Origin: Hymenobacter gummosus
GTDB taxonomy: Bacteria > Bacteroidota > Bacteroidia > Cytophagales > Hymenobacteraceae
Assembly: GCF_003970915.1 (NCBI RefSeq)
Contig: NZ_RXOF01000018.1
Coordinates: 62,001-126,000 of the forward strand
DNA length: 64,000 nucleotides
Direction of reading: 5' to 3'
Shown: piece by piece, positions 53,538-61,955 of the stretch
Position numbering within the stretch: the stretch's first letter is position 1
Layout: each line of letters opens with the position of its first letter
Position numbers and translations under genes: made by a program
Notes under the pieces: generated by a model
What the model was told of the DNA's origin: nothing
Seen by the model: the letters and a program-made list of their open reading frames with translations, nothing else
Databases searched by the model: none

Positions 53538-53685
53538 ACACGGGCGGCAAGGGAAAGCCGCGCTGAAGCTACGCGAATCCGCCGGCGCCGGTGGTGCCGG
53601 GAGCAGTTTTTAGCGCCCCAAGGCCCGCCCGGCGTTACCCCGCGGCCCGCCGGTGCGTAAGCCGGTATTCACCTTATCACCCATT

Positions 53686-54177
53686 ATGGCTTCTTCCTCG
53701 ACGTTCTGGAAAACCCTGGGCCTGGGCGCGGTGGCCGGCATGCGCAGCATGACGGCCCCGGCCCTGCTCAGCACCGCCCTGCACCATCATCCTTCCGGCC
53801 GCCTGGCCTACTCGGCCCTGAGCTGGCTGCAATCGGGCGGGGCGGCCCGGGCCCTGCAGCTGATGGCCGGCGCCGAAATGGCCGGCGACAAGCTGCCAAA
53901 TGCCCCCGACCGCACCGTACTGCCGGTGCTGGCGGGCCGGGCCCTGTCGGGCGCCCTGGTGGGGGCGGTGCTCTACAAAACCAACCGCGGCAACCTGCTC
54001 ACCGGCGCCGTGGTGGGTAGCCTGGGCGCCGTAGCCGGCTCCTTTGCCGCCCTGTACCTGCGCAAGCTCGCCGACCAGCGCACCGCCCTGAAAGAGCCCT
54101 GGACCGGCTTCGTGGAGGACGCCCTGACGCTGGCCGCCGGCAAAGCCCTGCTCAGCGGCCACCAGCCGAAACTGTAA
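53686..54177 (+). CDS. DUF4126 membrane protein
   Basis: A 163-residue protein from the ATG at 53686 (MASSSTFWKTLGLGAVAGMR). DUF4126 pattern: GAVAGMRSMTAPALLSTAL at the N-terminus, AEMAGDKLPNAPDRTVLPVLAGRALSGAL-type middle, and Gly/Ala-rich hydrophobic helices (VVGSLGAVAGSFAALYLRKL). It has about three or four membrane segments. Function is unknown. A single gene, divergent from the glycosidase gene. Confidence 0.8.
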   Translation: MASSSTFWKTLGLGAVAGMRSMTAPALLSTALHHHPSGRLAYSALSWLQSGGAARALQLMAGAEMAGDKLPNAPDRTVLPVLAGRALSGALVGAVLYKTNRGNLLTGAVVGSLGAVAGSFAALYLRKLADQRTALKEPWTGFVEDALTLAAGKALLSGHQPKL

Positions 54178-54408
54178 AAAGCCTGCGCGACGCCAGCTAC
54201 GTCGGTGGACGGTTGGGGCAGGGCAAACGGCCAGACTGGCTCAGCTACGGTTTGTAGGCCCGCGCCACCGCGCGGGCGTCGTGACACGATTACAAGGCGG
54301 CTCACCTCTGACGGTGCTGGCTTGCTACGCCTCAACTTCCGTTCAATGACGTGGCCCGATTCCAAAGCGGCGCAACTCGGCGGCACCGCACAGACAACCA
54401 TCCCACAC

Positions 54409-54448
54409 GCAAGCGGCCCCGCAACCGGTGAGTTGCGGGGCCGCTTGC
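54409..54448. terminator. Terminator hairpin at the end of the RiPP operon
   Basis: GCAAGCGGCCCCGCAAC (54409-54425) and GTTGCGGGGCCGCTTGC (54432-54448) form a 17-bp perfect stem, 21 bp downstream of the SPASM maturase stop. No T-run, but the stability is high. Confidence 0.75.
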
Positions 54449-54468
54449 ATTACCGGAGAAGCCGAGAA

Positions 54469-55407
54469 TCAGCTGGCCACGGCGTAGCCCTCTGCTGTGC
54501 GCTGCAGCGCGTGCGGAAACCAGGTGCAGTAGCGCAGCGGGGAGTCGCGCAGCTCCTCAATGGCGTCGGGAGCGGCAAACCACAGCTCCAGGAAGTCGGC
54601 GCGGCGGATGACGTCGGGCAGCGTGGCCTCGGGCAGGCGGCCGAAGGAGCGGGCGTGGCGCAGGCAGTTCTTGATGTCGCCGCGGCGGCTCACGCACACC
54701 TTGCCGTTGTAGTAAGGGTTGCGGTGCCGGGCCTCCACGAAAAACTGCGAATTGACCACGTAGCGCGGCTTCGGCAGCGTAGCCGCGGCCTCGTCGAGCT
54801 GCCACTGGGTGTAGGTGAGGCGGGGCAGTTCGGCGTCAGCGCCCGACCACGGCGCGGAGTGGCAGAGCAGGCGGCTGATTTTGGGCTGGGCCGCGTACAG
54901 GGCGCGCAAGTCCGCGGCGCTGACCTGCGGGGTGTACTCCAGCCAGATGGTGACGGCGCGTAGGGTGGTGCCGCTCAGCGCGGCGGCCAGCGTCTGCAGG
55001 CGCGCGGGCGTGGCGCGGCGCAGGCGCAGTTCCAGGTGCCGGCAGCGCAGCGTGTCGAGCTGCTGCACCAGCGCCGCGAAGTCGTAGTACCCGAATTCGT
55101 ACTCCACCACGGCGCTGGTCAGCGGGTCGGGGCAGTGGTAGTCGAGGTTGAGGCGCGGAAAGGCCTCGGGCCGCTCGGTGAAAAAGCCCAGGCCCTTCTG
55201 CTGCAAAAACGCCAGGTACTTGCCGAAGCTGGCCGCGTCGTAGCCGTAATCGGCTTCCACGGCCGCGTAGGGCCGCTGCTGCAGCGCCGCCACGATGTCG
55301 AAGAGCACGTTCGGAATGAAGGTAATCTGGGCGTTGTGCAGGTCGTAGATGGCGCTTCGGTCGCGGCCGCGCACCGGCACGTTGTGGGCGTACAGCAGAA
55401 AATGCAT
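54469..55407 (-). CDS. gwsS: Grasp-with-spasm system SPASM-domain peptide maturase
   Basis: A 312-residue protein. Residues about 12-80 (YDLHNAQITFIPNVLFDIVA, then AFLQQKGLGFF) look like an RRE/PqqD-type winged helix for leader peptide binding. The C-terminal region is SPASM-like: NPYYNGKVCVSRRGDIKNCL (Cys238, Cys248), HARSFGRLPEATLPDVIRRA, DFLELWF. Family members normally end in a C-x-x-C-x5-C type cluster before the C-terminus. Here that segment is ELRDSPLRYCTWF, with only Cys294 left. No CxxxCxxC radical SAM motif is present, as I recall for this family. It is the last gene of the RiPP cluster and partners the ATP-grasp ligase. Confidence 0.75.
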   Translation of the reverse strand: MHFLLYAHNVPVRGRDRSAIYDLHNAQITFIPNVLFDIVAALQQRPYAAVEADYGYDAASFGKYLAFLQQKGLGFFTERPEAFPRLNLDYHCPDPLTSAVVEYEFGYYDFAALVQQLDTLRCRHLELRLRRATPARLQTLAAALSGTTLRAVTIWLEYTPQVSAADLRALYAAQPKISRLLCHSAPWSGADAELPRLTYTQWQLDEAAATLPKPRYVVNSQFFVEARHRNPYYNGKVCVSRRGDIKNCLRHARSFGRLPEATLPDVIRRADFLELWFAAPDAIEELRDSPLRYCTWFPHALQRTAEGYAVAS

Positions 55408-55456
55408 GGCAAGGGGGGCGGGAGTAAACGGGGGAGCCAGACGGAATTGCGCGCTG

Positions 55457-55732
55457 CTAATGGCTGAGCACGGCCGCCGACTCGGCGGCCCCGGCGGCTA
55501 CCGCTGGCGGCTGAAAGCTGCGGGCAAACTCCTCCCAGTGCCCGTAGTCCAGCTCCGACACGGGTTTGTACAGCTCCTGCTGGCGGTAGTGCGTGAGCTG
55601 GTGCTGCCGGCTGCTGCTGGCGCGGGCCTCGGTGCCCAGCTCGGCCACCTGGGCGGCGGTGTTGCGGCGCATGTAGCGGAAGTGAACCGGCAGCGGCCGC
55701 AGCTGCTCGTCGGAAAACAGGTACTCGGACAT
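55457..55732 (-). CDS. Small unknown protein of the RiPP cluster
   Basis: A 91-residue protein between the ATP-grasp and SPASM genes (31 and 49 bp gaps), so surely part of the same transcript. It is helical and rich in Gln, Arg and Glu (MSEYLFSDEQLRPLP, then RQHQLTHYRQQELYKPVSEL), with an aromatic patch (DYGHWEEFARSF) and an Ala-rich C-terminal tail. It has no Cys and is unlike the precursor peptides at the right end of the cluster. It may be a chaperone or adaptor of the maturases. I do not recognise it, and a second type of precursor cannot be excluded. Confidence 0.55.
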   Translation of the reverse strand: MSEYLFSDEQLRPLPVHFRYMRRNTAAQVAELGTEARASSSRQHQLTHYRQQELYKPVSELDYGHWEEFARSFQPPAVAAGAAESAAVLSH

Positions 55733-55763
55733 TGGAAGCGGGGCTAAGGGTGGAAAAGGCGGT

Positions 55764-56804
55764 TCAATCCAGGTAGCCGGGGCCGCCCAGGGCCGGGGCC
55801 GGGGGCAGCACGGCTTCTTCGTGGTCCTGCTCCACCAGCCAGCGGGCCAGGTGCTGCTCCAGGTGGTGGTGGCAGCGCTGCGAGGGCGAGAGGTACTGGC
55901 CCACCGGGTTGACCTCGATGAAGACGTACTCGCCCTCGGCCGTGCGCATCAAATCCAGGGAGCCGGTGCGCAGCCGGGCCGTGCGCATGAAGTGGGCCAC
56001 GCGCAGGGCCACCGCCGGCGGCAGCTGGTAGGGCACCACGTGCGTCTGCGGGCTGCTGTACACCAGCTTCACATCGGCGTAGGGCTGATCGGGGGCGGCC
56101 GGGCGGGTGTTCAGGATGGCCGTGGCGTAGCAAGTGCCGTCGAGGTAGAACACGCGCAGCTCGTACTCGGCCGCCACCTGCTGCTGGTACAGCGTCGGAA
56201 AAAACGTGTCGGGCAGCTCGTCCAGCATGGCCTCGGTGACGCGCGTGGTGAAGGCGGTGTAGGCGTCGGCGCCTTCGAGGTAGTAGCCGCAGAAATCCAC
56301 CGGCTTGGTGATGAGCCGGCCGCCGCACTCGGCCCAGAAGGCGCGCAGCTGGGCTTTGGTGGTCAGCACCAGGGAGCGGGGCGTGGGCAGGCCGCAGCGC
56401 TGGGCCAGCTGCAGCACGCTGAGCTTGTTCTTGGTGCGCTGCAGGGCCGGGTAGTCGGGCAGCCACACCTTGTCCTGCAGCACCTCGAAGAGGAACTGGC
56501 CCAGGTGGTTGGTTTCGTTGCGGATGTCGCCGGCTACCTGCGCGGCGTGGGCGCCCAGCCGCCCCAGCGCCCGGGCGTCGAAGGCGTCGAAAAAGCGGCG
56601 GTACCACACCACGTGCACATGCTCGCGCAAACTCAGCCCGTCGATGAGAATGTCGCCGCGGTTCACGTCGATAACCCAGTTGCGGGGCGGCTCCACCAGG
56701 TCGCGGCTGCTGATTTTCAGGAAGGAAGCGCCGTAGGCCAGCAGCCAGTCGAGCACCGGCTCGGTGCCCTGCTCGTGGTCGGCGTGGGTCAGAACGAGGA
56801 TCAT
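55764..56804 (-). CDS. gwsG: Grasp-with-spasm system ATP-grasp peptide maturase (graspetide-type ligase)
   Basis: A 346-residue ATP-grasp ligase from the ATG at 56802-56804 (MILVLTHADHEQGTEPVLDWL). A longer frame to 57161 reads only antisense of the acyltransferase gene. Features: N-terminal half with WVIDVNRGDILIDGLSL and the YRRFFDAFDARALGRLGAH region, then RTKNKLSVLQLAQRCGLPTP, RLITKPVDFCGYY (ATP-binding Lys), ELRVFYLDGTCYATAI, and TGSLDLMRTAEGEYVFIEVN with the Mg ligands. Ligases of this group (relatives of MvdC/MvdD) join Asp/Glu side chains to Ser/Thr/Lys on precursor peptides, forming ester or amide rings. It follows the acyltransferase gene by 41 bp. Confidence 0.88.
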   Translation of the reverse strand: MILVLTHADHEQGTEPVLDWLLAYGASFLKISSRDLVEPPRNWVIDVNRGDILIDGLSLREHVHVVWYRRFFDAFDARALGRLGAHAAQVAGDIRNETNHLGQFLFEVLQDKVWLPDYPALQRTKNKLSVLQLAQRCGLPTPRSLVLTTKAQLRAFWAECGGRLITKPVDFCGYYLEGADAYTAFTTRVTEAMLDELPDTFFPTLYQQQVAAEYELRVFYLDGTCYATAILNTRPAAPDQPYADVKLVYSSPQTHVVPYQLPPAVALRVAHFMRTARLRTGSLDLMRTAEGEYVFIEVNPVGQYLSPSQRCHHHLEQHLARWLVEQDHEEAVLPPAPALGGPGYLD

Positions 56805-56845
56805 GGCCAGAGGGCGACTGAAGTCGGGGAAACCAGGCCGCGGAT

Positions 56846-58063
56846 TTACTCGCCCGCGGCTACCACTACCTGCCGCGCCCACAAATCCTGGAACAGCGGC
56901 GTGGCGCTGAAGCGCTGCTGCACCTCGGCGGGCAGCGCGGCCAGCTGGGGCAGCAGGGCGGCCAGCTTGTCGGAAATGGCGAAAGTCTGGTAGGTGGCCT
57001 GGTCGAAGAGCTGGGGCGTATCGGCGTGCCAGAACACGCGGTAGCGGGCCTGGTTGAAGCTCAGCGGGCCGGGCGCGGTGGCTGGCACCGGGCGGGGGGG
57101 GTGGGCCTCGCGCAGGGCGTTCTGGTCCACGAAGTGGTTCATGTACAGCCAGCCTTCCCACTGCTCGGGGTGGCGGCGCAGCACCGGCTCAAACAGCCCG
57201 AAGATGTGCTGGGTGGTAGCGGCGGCAAACTCCTCGCGCGGCAGCTCCGACTCGGTGGGCTCGATGGGCGCGAAGAAGTGCGTCTCGTAGTCGGCGGCGC
57301 CGTGGCGCAGGTGCAGCAAGGGCACGATGGGCGTACGCGTGACGTGCGAAATGAAGGCAATGCCCTTGCGGGCGTAAATCTGGCGCGAGAGGAAGTTGAT
57401 GCGGGTCAGCTTGTCGTCCTGGCGGTCCATGCCGCCCACGCCGGTGTTGCCGTCGATGTAGAACAGCAGGCTGCGGCCGGCCTTTATTTCCCGGATCATC
57501 TGCAGCCCGATGCTGGGCGACTCCGCGTTCAGGATGCGCATGCTGCCGCCGTGGTACACCGGGTTGCTCTGGCGCAGGGCCTGAAACTTATCGCCCTGCT
57601 GCTCCAGCGTCACCTGGTCGACCACCAGCGTGTAGTGGATGCCGTGGCGCAGCAGGAAGTGGTGAATCATGCGGTAGGAGCCCAGGTGGAAGGTGCAGAA
57701 CACCCGCGGCCGGCTGTGCACGTCGGCCAGAAAGGACGTGTCGCCGGTAAACCGGGTGAGGCCGAACACCTGCGCTTCCTGCTCGTCGAGGGCGGCCCAG
57801 TCGCGGTGCGCCATGACCTCGGCGAAGAACTCGGCCTCGGTGGCCGGGTGCTCGGGCAGGTAGTGGTGGCGGTTGGCGGCGCAGAGCAGGAAGTTGTGCG
57901 TGGGCGTGCCGTGCGGGGCCTGCCGGTGGGCCGCGGCCGACCGCTCGCGGGAGCGGGTCTGCACCTCGGCCACGCGGGCCAGGTAGGCTTCGCGCGGGGT
58001 TTGGGGTTCGGCCGGGTCGAGCAGCAGGTCGGCCGAGGGAGCGGAGAGCGTAGCAGTTGTCAT
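56846..58063 (-). CDS. LpxL/HtrB-like acyltransferase in the RiPP cluster
   Basis: A 405-residue protein with the pattern of lipid A-type (LABLAT) acyltransferases: RVFCTFHLGSYRMIHHFLLR in the place of the HxxxxE/D motif, SIGLQMIREIKAGRSLLFYI and DGNTGVGG (equal to the DQD-type region), RKGIAFISHVTRTPIVPLLH, and HPEQWEGWLYMNHFVD near the end. The His of HLGSYR has Arg rather than Glu or Asp five positions on, so the active site is not the classical one. It has no N-terminal membrane helix, unlike LpxL, and has an N-terminal acidic extension and a C-terminal extension of about 70 residues. Beside a peptide arginase, it may acylate the modified peptide (inference). It starts 26 bp after the arginase stop. 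Confidence 0.65.
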   Translation of the reverse strand: MTTATLSAPSADLLLDPAEPQTPREAYLARVAEVQTRSRERSAAAHRQAPHGTPTHNFLLCAANRHHYLPEHPATEAEFFAEVMAHRDWAALDEQEAQVFGLTRFTGDTSFLADVHSRPRVFCTFHLGSYRMIHHFLLRHGIHYTLVVDQVTLEQQGDKFQALRQSNPVYHGGSMRILNAESPSIGLQMIREIKAGRSLLFYIDGNTGVGGMDRQDDKLTRINFLSRQIYARKGIAFISHVTRTPIVPLLHLRHGAADYETHFFAPIEPTESELPREEFAAATTQHIFGLFEPVLRRHPEQWEGWLYMNHFVDQNALREAHPPRPVPATAPGPLSFNQARYRVFWHADTPQLFDQATYQTFAISDKLAALLPQLAALPAEVQQRFSATPLFQDLWARQVVVAAGE

Positions 58064-58089
58064 AGCGCAGAAGGGCAGAAAGGGAAGCG

Positions 58090-59310
58090 TTAGCGGATGA
58101 AGTTCAGCATGGTCAGCAGCAGGTTGGCGGCCACCTGCAGGGTGATGCCCGACTGGTCGCGCAGCGGGTTGACCTCCACGAAGTCGAGGCCGACGATGCG
58201 CGCGTTGCCGAGCAGGCGCTGCAGCAGGGCACAGGTCTGGGAGTAGGACAGGCCGCCGGCCACGGGCGTGGCGGTGCCGGGCGCCACCTGCGGGTCGAGG
58301 AAGTCGATGTCGAAGGTGAGGTACACCGGCAGGTCCGGGTCGAGCACCACGGCATTGGGGTCCTGCAGCAGGCCAGGTAGCTCGTCGGCCCAGAAGATGT
58401 GCTGCTTGGGGTGCTTGTGGGGGCGGTTGTTCACCAGCCCGCGGATGCCCAGCTGGCTGACGCGCATCAGCCCGTCGAGCTGCAGGGCGCGGGTCATGAA
58501 GTTGCCGTGGTGCGGGGCGGCGGCCGGGTCGTGGAAGGCGGCCGACTCGTGGGTCTGGTAGGCGTCGATGTGGGCATCGAAGTGCAGCACCTGGAACTCC
58601 GGCACCGCCTCGCTGCAGGCCAGAATCAGGGGCCAGGCAATGGAATGGTCGCCGCCGAGGAAGAAGGGCACGTGGCCGCGCTGGTAGAGCTGGCGGGCGG
58701 CCTGGGCAATGCGGCGGTGCACCACCTCGCGGCTTTCGCCGGGGCCCACGTACAGGTCGCCCCAGTCGCGGAAGCGGCCGCTGTGCAGGCCGGCGCGCAG
58801 CGGGCCGAAGTCGGTTTCGGCGTTCAGGAAGCGAAAATCGATGCTGTCGATCTGCTTGGTGAGCGTGGCGTGCTGGCGGCTGAGCTGGTGACGCAGGTGC
58901 AGCGGGAAGTGGCGGCAGTTGTTGTCCTCGGCGTTGCCGCCGCCGTACGGAATGCCGCAGAATACCACCAGCGGGGCGGTTTCGGGCGCGGTGGGGTCGT
59001 AGCCGGCCAGCCCGAACAGGGGGGCCTTCACCGGCTGCACCACGAAGGTTTCGTCGTGCTCGGGGGCCACCAGCATCTGGTGCCGCTCCAGGAAGTCGAA
59101 GGTGGTCAGCACGTCCTCGCGGCGGTAGTGCTGGCTGAGGGCCTCGATGGCCTCCTGGCGGGAGCGGGGCTGCTGCAAGGAGTCGAGCAGCTTGTACACG
59201 TCGGGGGCCACCACGTATTTCTTGCCCACCAGGCGGTGGGTGATTTCCACCCGGCCGTTGGGTTGAGGCTGGAAATCAAGGCAGCGGGAAGTTTTCAGGG
59301 TTGTACTCAT
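58090..59310 (-). CDS. Peptide arginase with N-terminal RRE (PqqD-like) domain
   Basis: A 406-residue fusion. Residues about 8-82 form a PqqD/RRE-like winged helix (ITHRLVGKKYVVAPDVYKLL, then FDFLERHQMLVAP). Residues about 112-406 are a ureohydrolase domain with all manganese ligands: His222 in GGDHS, Asp245, His247 and Asp249 in HFDAHIDAY, and Asp334 and Asp336 in TFDIDFLDP. OspR-type peptide arginases convert Arg residues in precursor peptides to ornithine. The RRE points to a peptide substrate rather than free arginine. The precursors at 63393-64000 have just one Arg in their C-terminal part. It is the first gene of the left half of the cluster. Confidence 0.85.
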   Translation of the reverse strand: MSTTLKTSRCLDFQPQPNGRVEITHRLVGKKYVVAPDVYKLLDSLQQPRSRQEAIEALSQHYRREDVLTTFDFLERHQMLVAPEHDETFVVQPVKAPLFGLAGYDPTAPETAPLVVFCGIPYGGGNAEDNNCRHFPLHLRHQLSRQHATLTKQIDSIDFRFLNAETDFGPLRAGLHSGRFRDWGDLYVGPGESREVVHRRIAQAARQLYQRGHVPFFLGGDHSIAWPLILACSEAVPEFQVLHFDAHIDAYQTHESAAFHDPAAAPHHGNFMTRALQLDGLMRVSQLGIRGLVNNRPHKHPKQHIFWADELPGLLQDPNAVVLDPDLPVYLTFDIDFLDPQVAPGTATPVAGGLSYSQTCALLQRLLGNARIVGLDFVEVNPLRDQSGITLQVAANLLLTMLNFIR

Positions 59311-59849
59311 AACGGCTCAGGCAGAAGAGTTGACGGGGAGAAGGTGCCGGCGGCGAGAGGGTGCAACGAAGGTGACACCTGCAAGTCCGGATGCCCGGCG
59401 GTTTTTGATGAAGTCGGCGAAAAAGCCCTCTAACCGGGGAAAACCGCCCTTGAATTCAAGCGCCCGAAACCGGCTTTGGGCCTGGCTGGCGGGTGCCGGA
59501 AACCGGCGTAGCACGCTCAGAAGCGCCTTGCAGGGCCATACAGCGGCCACGCGCCGGGCCGAAGCCGGCCTGCCGGCGGGCCGGGACCTATACCGCGCGA
59601 ATCGGCTGTAATTTTTTGCGCTTCGGCCCGGCCTAGAAAGCTCCGGGTGACTTGTTGAAAGCACCGGGTAGCCTTAGCGAAAGGATGGGCGACGTGTCAG
59701 AACCGCCGGGTAGCGTGGCGTAAATTATTGCTGGCCGATGCGCCAAGGGGCGGAAGTGCCGACCGGGCAAGACACCGCCGCCCCGGCCAGCAGGCGGGAT
59801 GCTGTCGGCTGGGGCGGCAGGTTAATTCAGACGGGCCACCGTACTGGCG

Positions 59850-59892
59850 GCGGCTGAATCAGCGGCCTCTCACCGCCTGCTGATTCAGCCGC
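59850..59892. repeat. Perfect 14-bp inverted repeat
   Basis: GCGGCTGAATCAGC (59850-59863) and GCTGATTCAGCCGC (59879-59892) with a 15-nt loop. It may be a terminator or part of a repetitive element. Confidence 0.7.
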
Positions 59893-59917
59893 ACCGGTAC
59901 TAGCGGAGCGCATGGGG

Positions 59918-60045
59918 GTAGCGCGAAGCTCTGCTTCGCGTATTCAGAACGACTTGTTGAACGGCACGCGTTCATTTCGTTCTGCGACAAACGTGCTGGG
60001 TACGCGAAGCAGAGCTTGACTGCGTCGACCTGCGGTTCGCGCTAC
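59918..60045. repeat. Intergenic inverted-repeat element (128 bp)
   Basis: The ends GTAGCGCGAA (59918-59927) and TTCGCGCTAC (60036-60045) are inverted. AAGCTCTGCTTCGCGTA (59926-59942) repeats inversely as TACGCGAAGCAGAGCTT (60001-60017). Length, end sequences and palindromic left end match the element at 27648-27775, so both belong to one family. No coding capacity. Confidence 0.75.
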
Positions 60046-60086
60046 GACGCGGCCGGCGCGCTACGGCGCGGACCGACGCTTGCGCA

Positions 60087-60913
60087 TCAGCCCAGGCGGC
60101 GGCGCACCCAGGCGGGGCCGGCCAGCAGCACCAGCAGCAGCCAGATCAGGCTCAGCCACTCGTGCCGGGCCAGGGCGGTGGGCACCCGCAGGGCCGGGCC
60201 GTCGGCCTCGAAGCTGTGCCAGGTGAGCAGGGGCGCGCCGTAAGGCAGCAAATCGGCGTGGGCAATGCGCAGCACCGTGAGGGCCAGTACCGTACCGACC
60301 AGCCCCAGGGCAATGGGCACCACAAAGGAGCGCCAGGCCAGGCTCACCACGTACTGCACCGCCACGATGCCCACCGTGCCGGCGTAGATGCGCAGCACGG
60401 CCGCGGCCAGCGGCGCCAGCGGCGTGGCGTAGTGCTGAAAGCCCAGCTCGGGCCGGAGCACCGTCAGCAGCCAGCCGGTGAGCAGCAGCAGCGCGGCGTG
60501 CAGCGTCTGGGCCAGCAGGCTCAGGCCGAGCACCGTCAGCAGCTTGCCCACGAACAGGGTGCGGCGCGGCACGGGCTGGGCCAGCAGGTGCTTCCAGGTG
60601 CCGGCGCGGTGCTCCACCTGCACCACCAGGCTGGTGAGCAGTACCGCAAACAGCGGTAGCAGCAAGGTCACTTCGGTGCGCCAGGCGTTGTGCAGGTAGG
60701 GTACCCAGGGACTCTGCCCGGGCGTGAGCAGGGTGGCGCCGCGGAAGTAGAACACGGCGAAGATGATGAGCACCGGCGCGGCCGCGAAGCCCACGACCAG
60801 CCGCAGGGCCGCCGTGCGGCGCAGCTTGATGCGCTCGGCCGCCAGCGTGCCGCCGAGCAGCTGCCACCAGGCCGGCGACGGGGAAGAAACGAGGACGGAA
60901 GTCGAAGTCAGGC

Positions 60914-60917
<4 letters not shown>
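60087..60917 (-). CDS. ABC-2 type transporter permease of RiPP cluster
   Basis: A 276-residue membrane protein with about six transmembrane helices (for example LRLVVGFAAAPVLIIFAVFY, TLLLPLFAVLLTSLVVQVEH, LSLIWLLLVLLAGPAWV). The layout, with AAERIKLRRTAALRL at the N-terminus and EHRAGTWKHLLAQPVPRRTL in the middle, is that of lantibiotic-immunity or ABC-2 permeases. It probably forms a complex with the ATPase, whose stop overlaps its start by 4 bp. A role in self-protection or peptide export fits. It is the last gene before the 780-bp gap. Confidence 0.85.
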
Positions 60918-61837
<920 letters not shown>

Positions 61838-61955
61838 GGCAAGGACAGGCCGGGCCAGCCGCAGCGCGGCCGGCAGGTGAAGCAGAAAAAGCGAGCGGAA
61901 CGACGGGCCGCAGCGGCCCGGTCCGGGAGTGTCGGGAGAAAGGCGGCAGGATGGC

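Larger units (their letters stand above)
59311..60086. other. Long non-coding gap inside the RiPP cluster
   Basis: About 780 bp with no gene that I can support. It includes a 12-bp hairpin (59777-59788 with 59807-59818, one G-U), a perfect 14-bp hairpin (59850-59863 with 59879-59892) and a 128-bp repeat element (59918-60045). These probably end transcription from the ABC genes, so that the arginase and following genes have their own promoter in the left part (about 59311-59740). No exact promoter boxes were found there. Confidence 0.55.
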
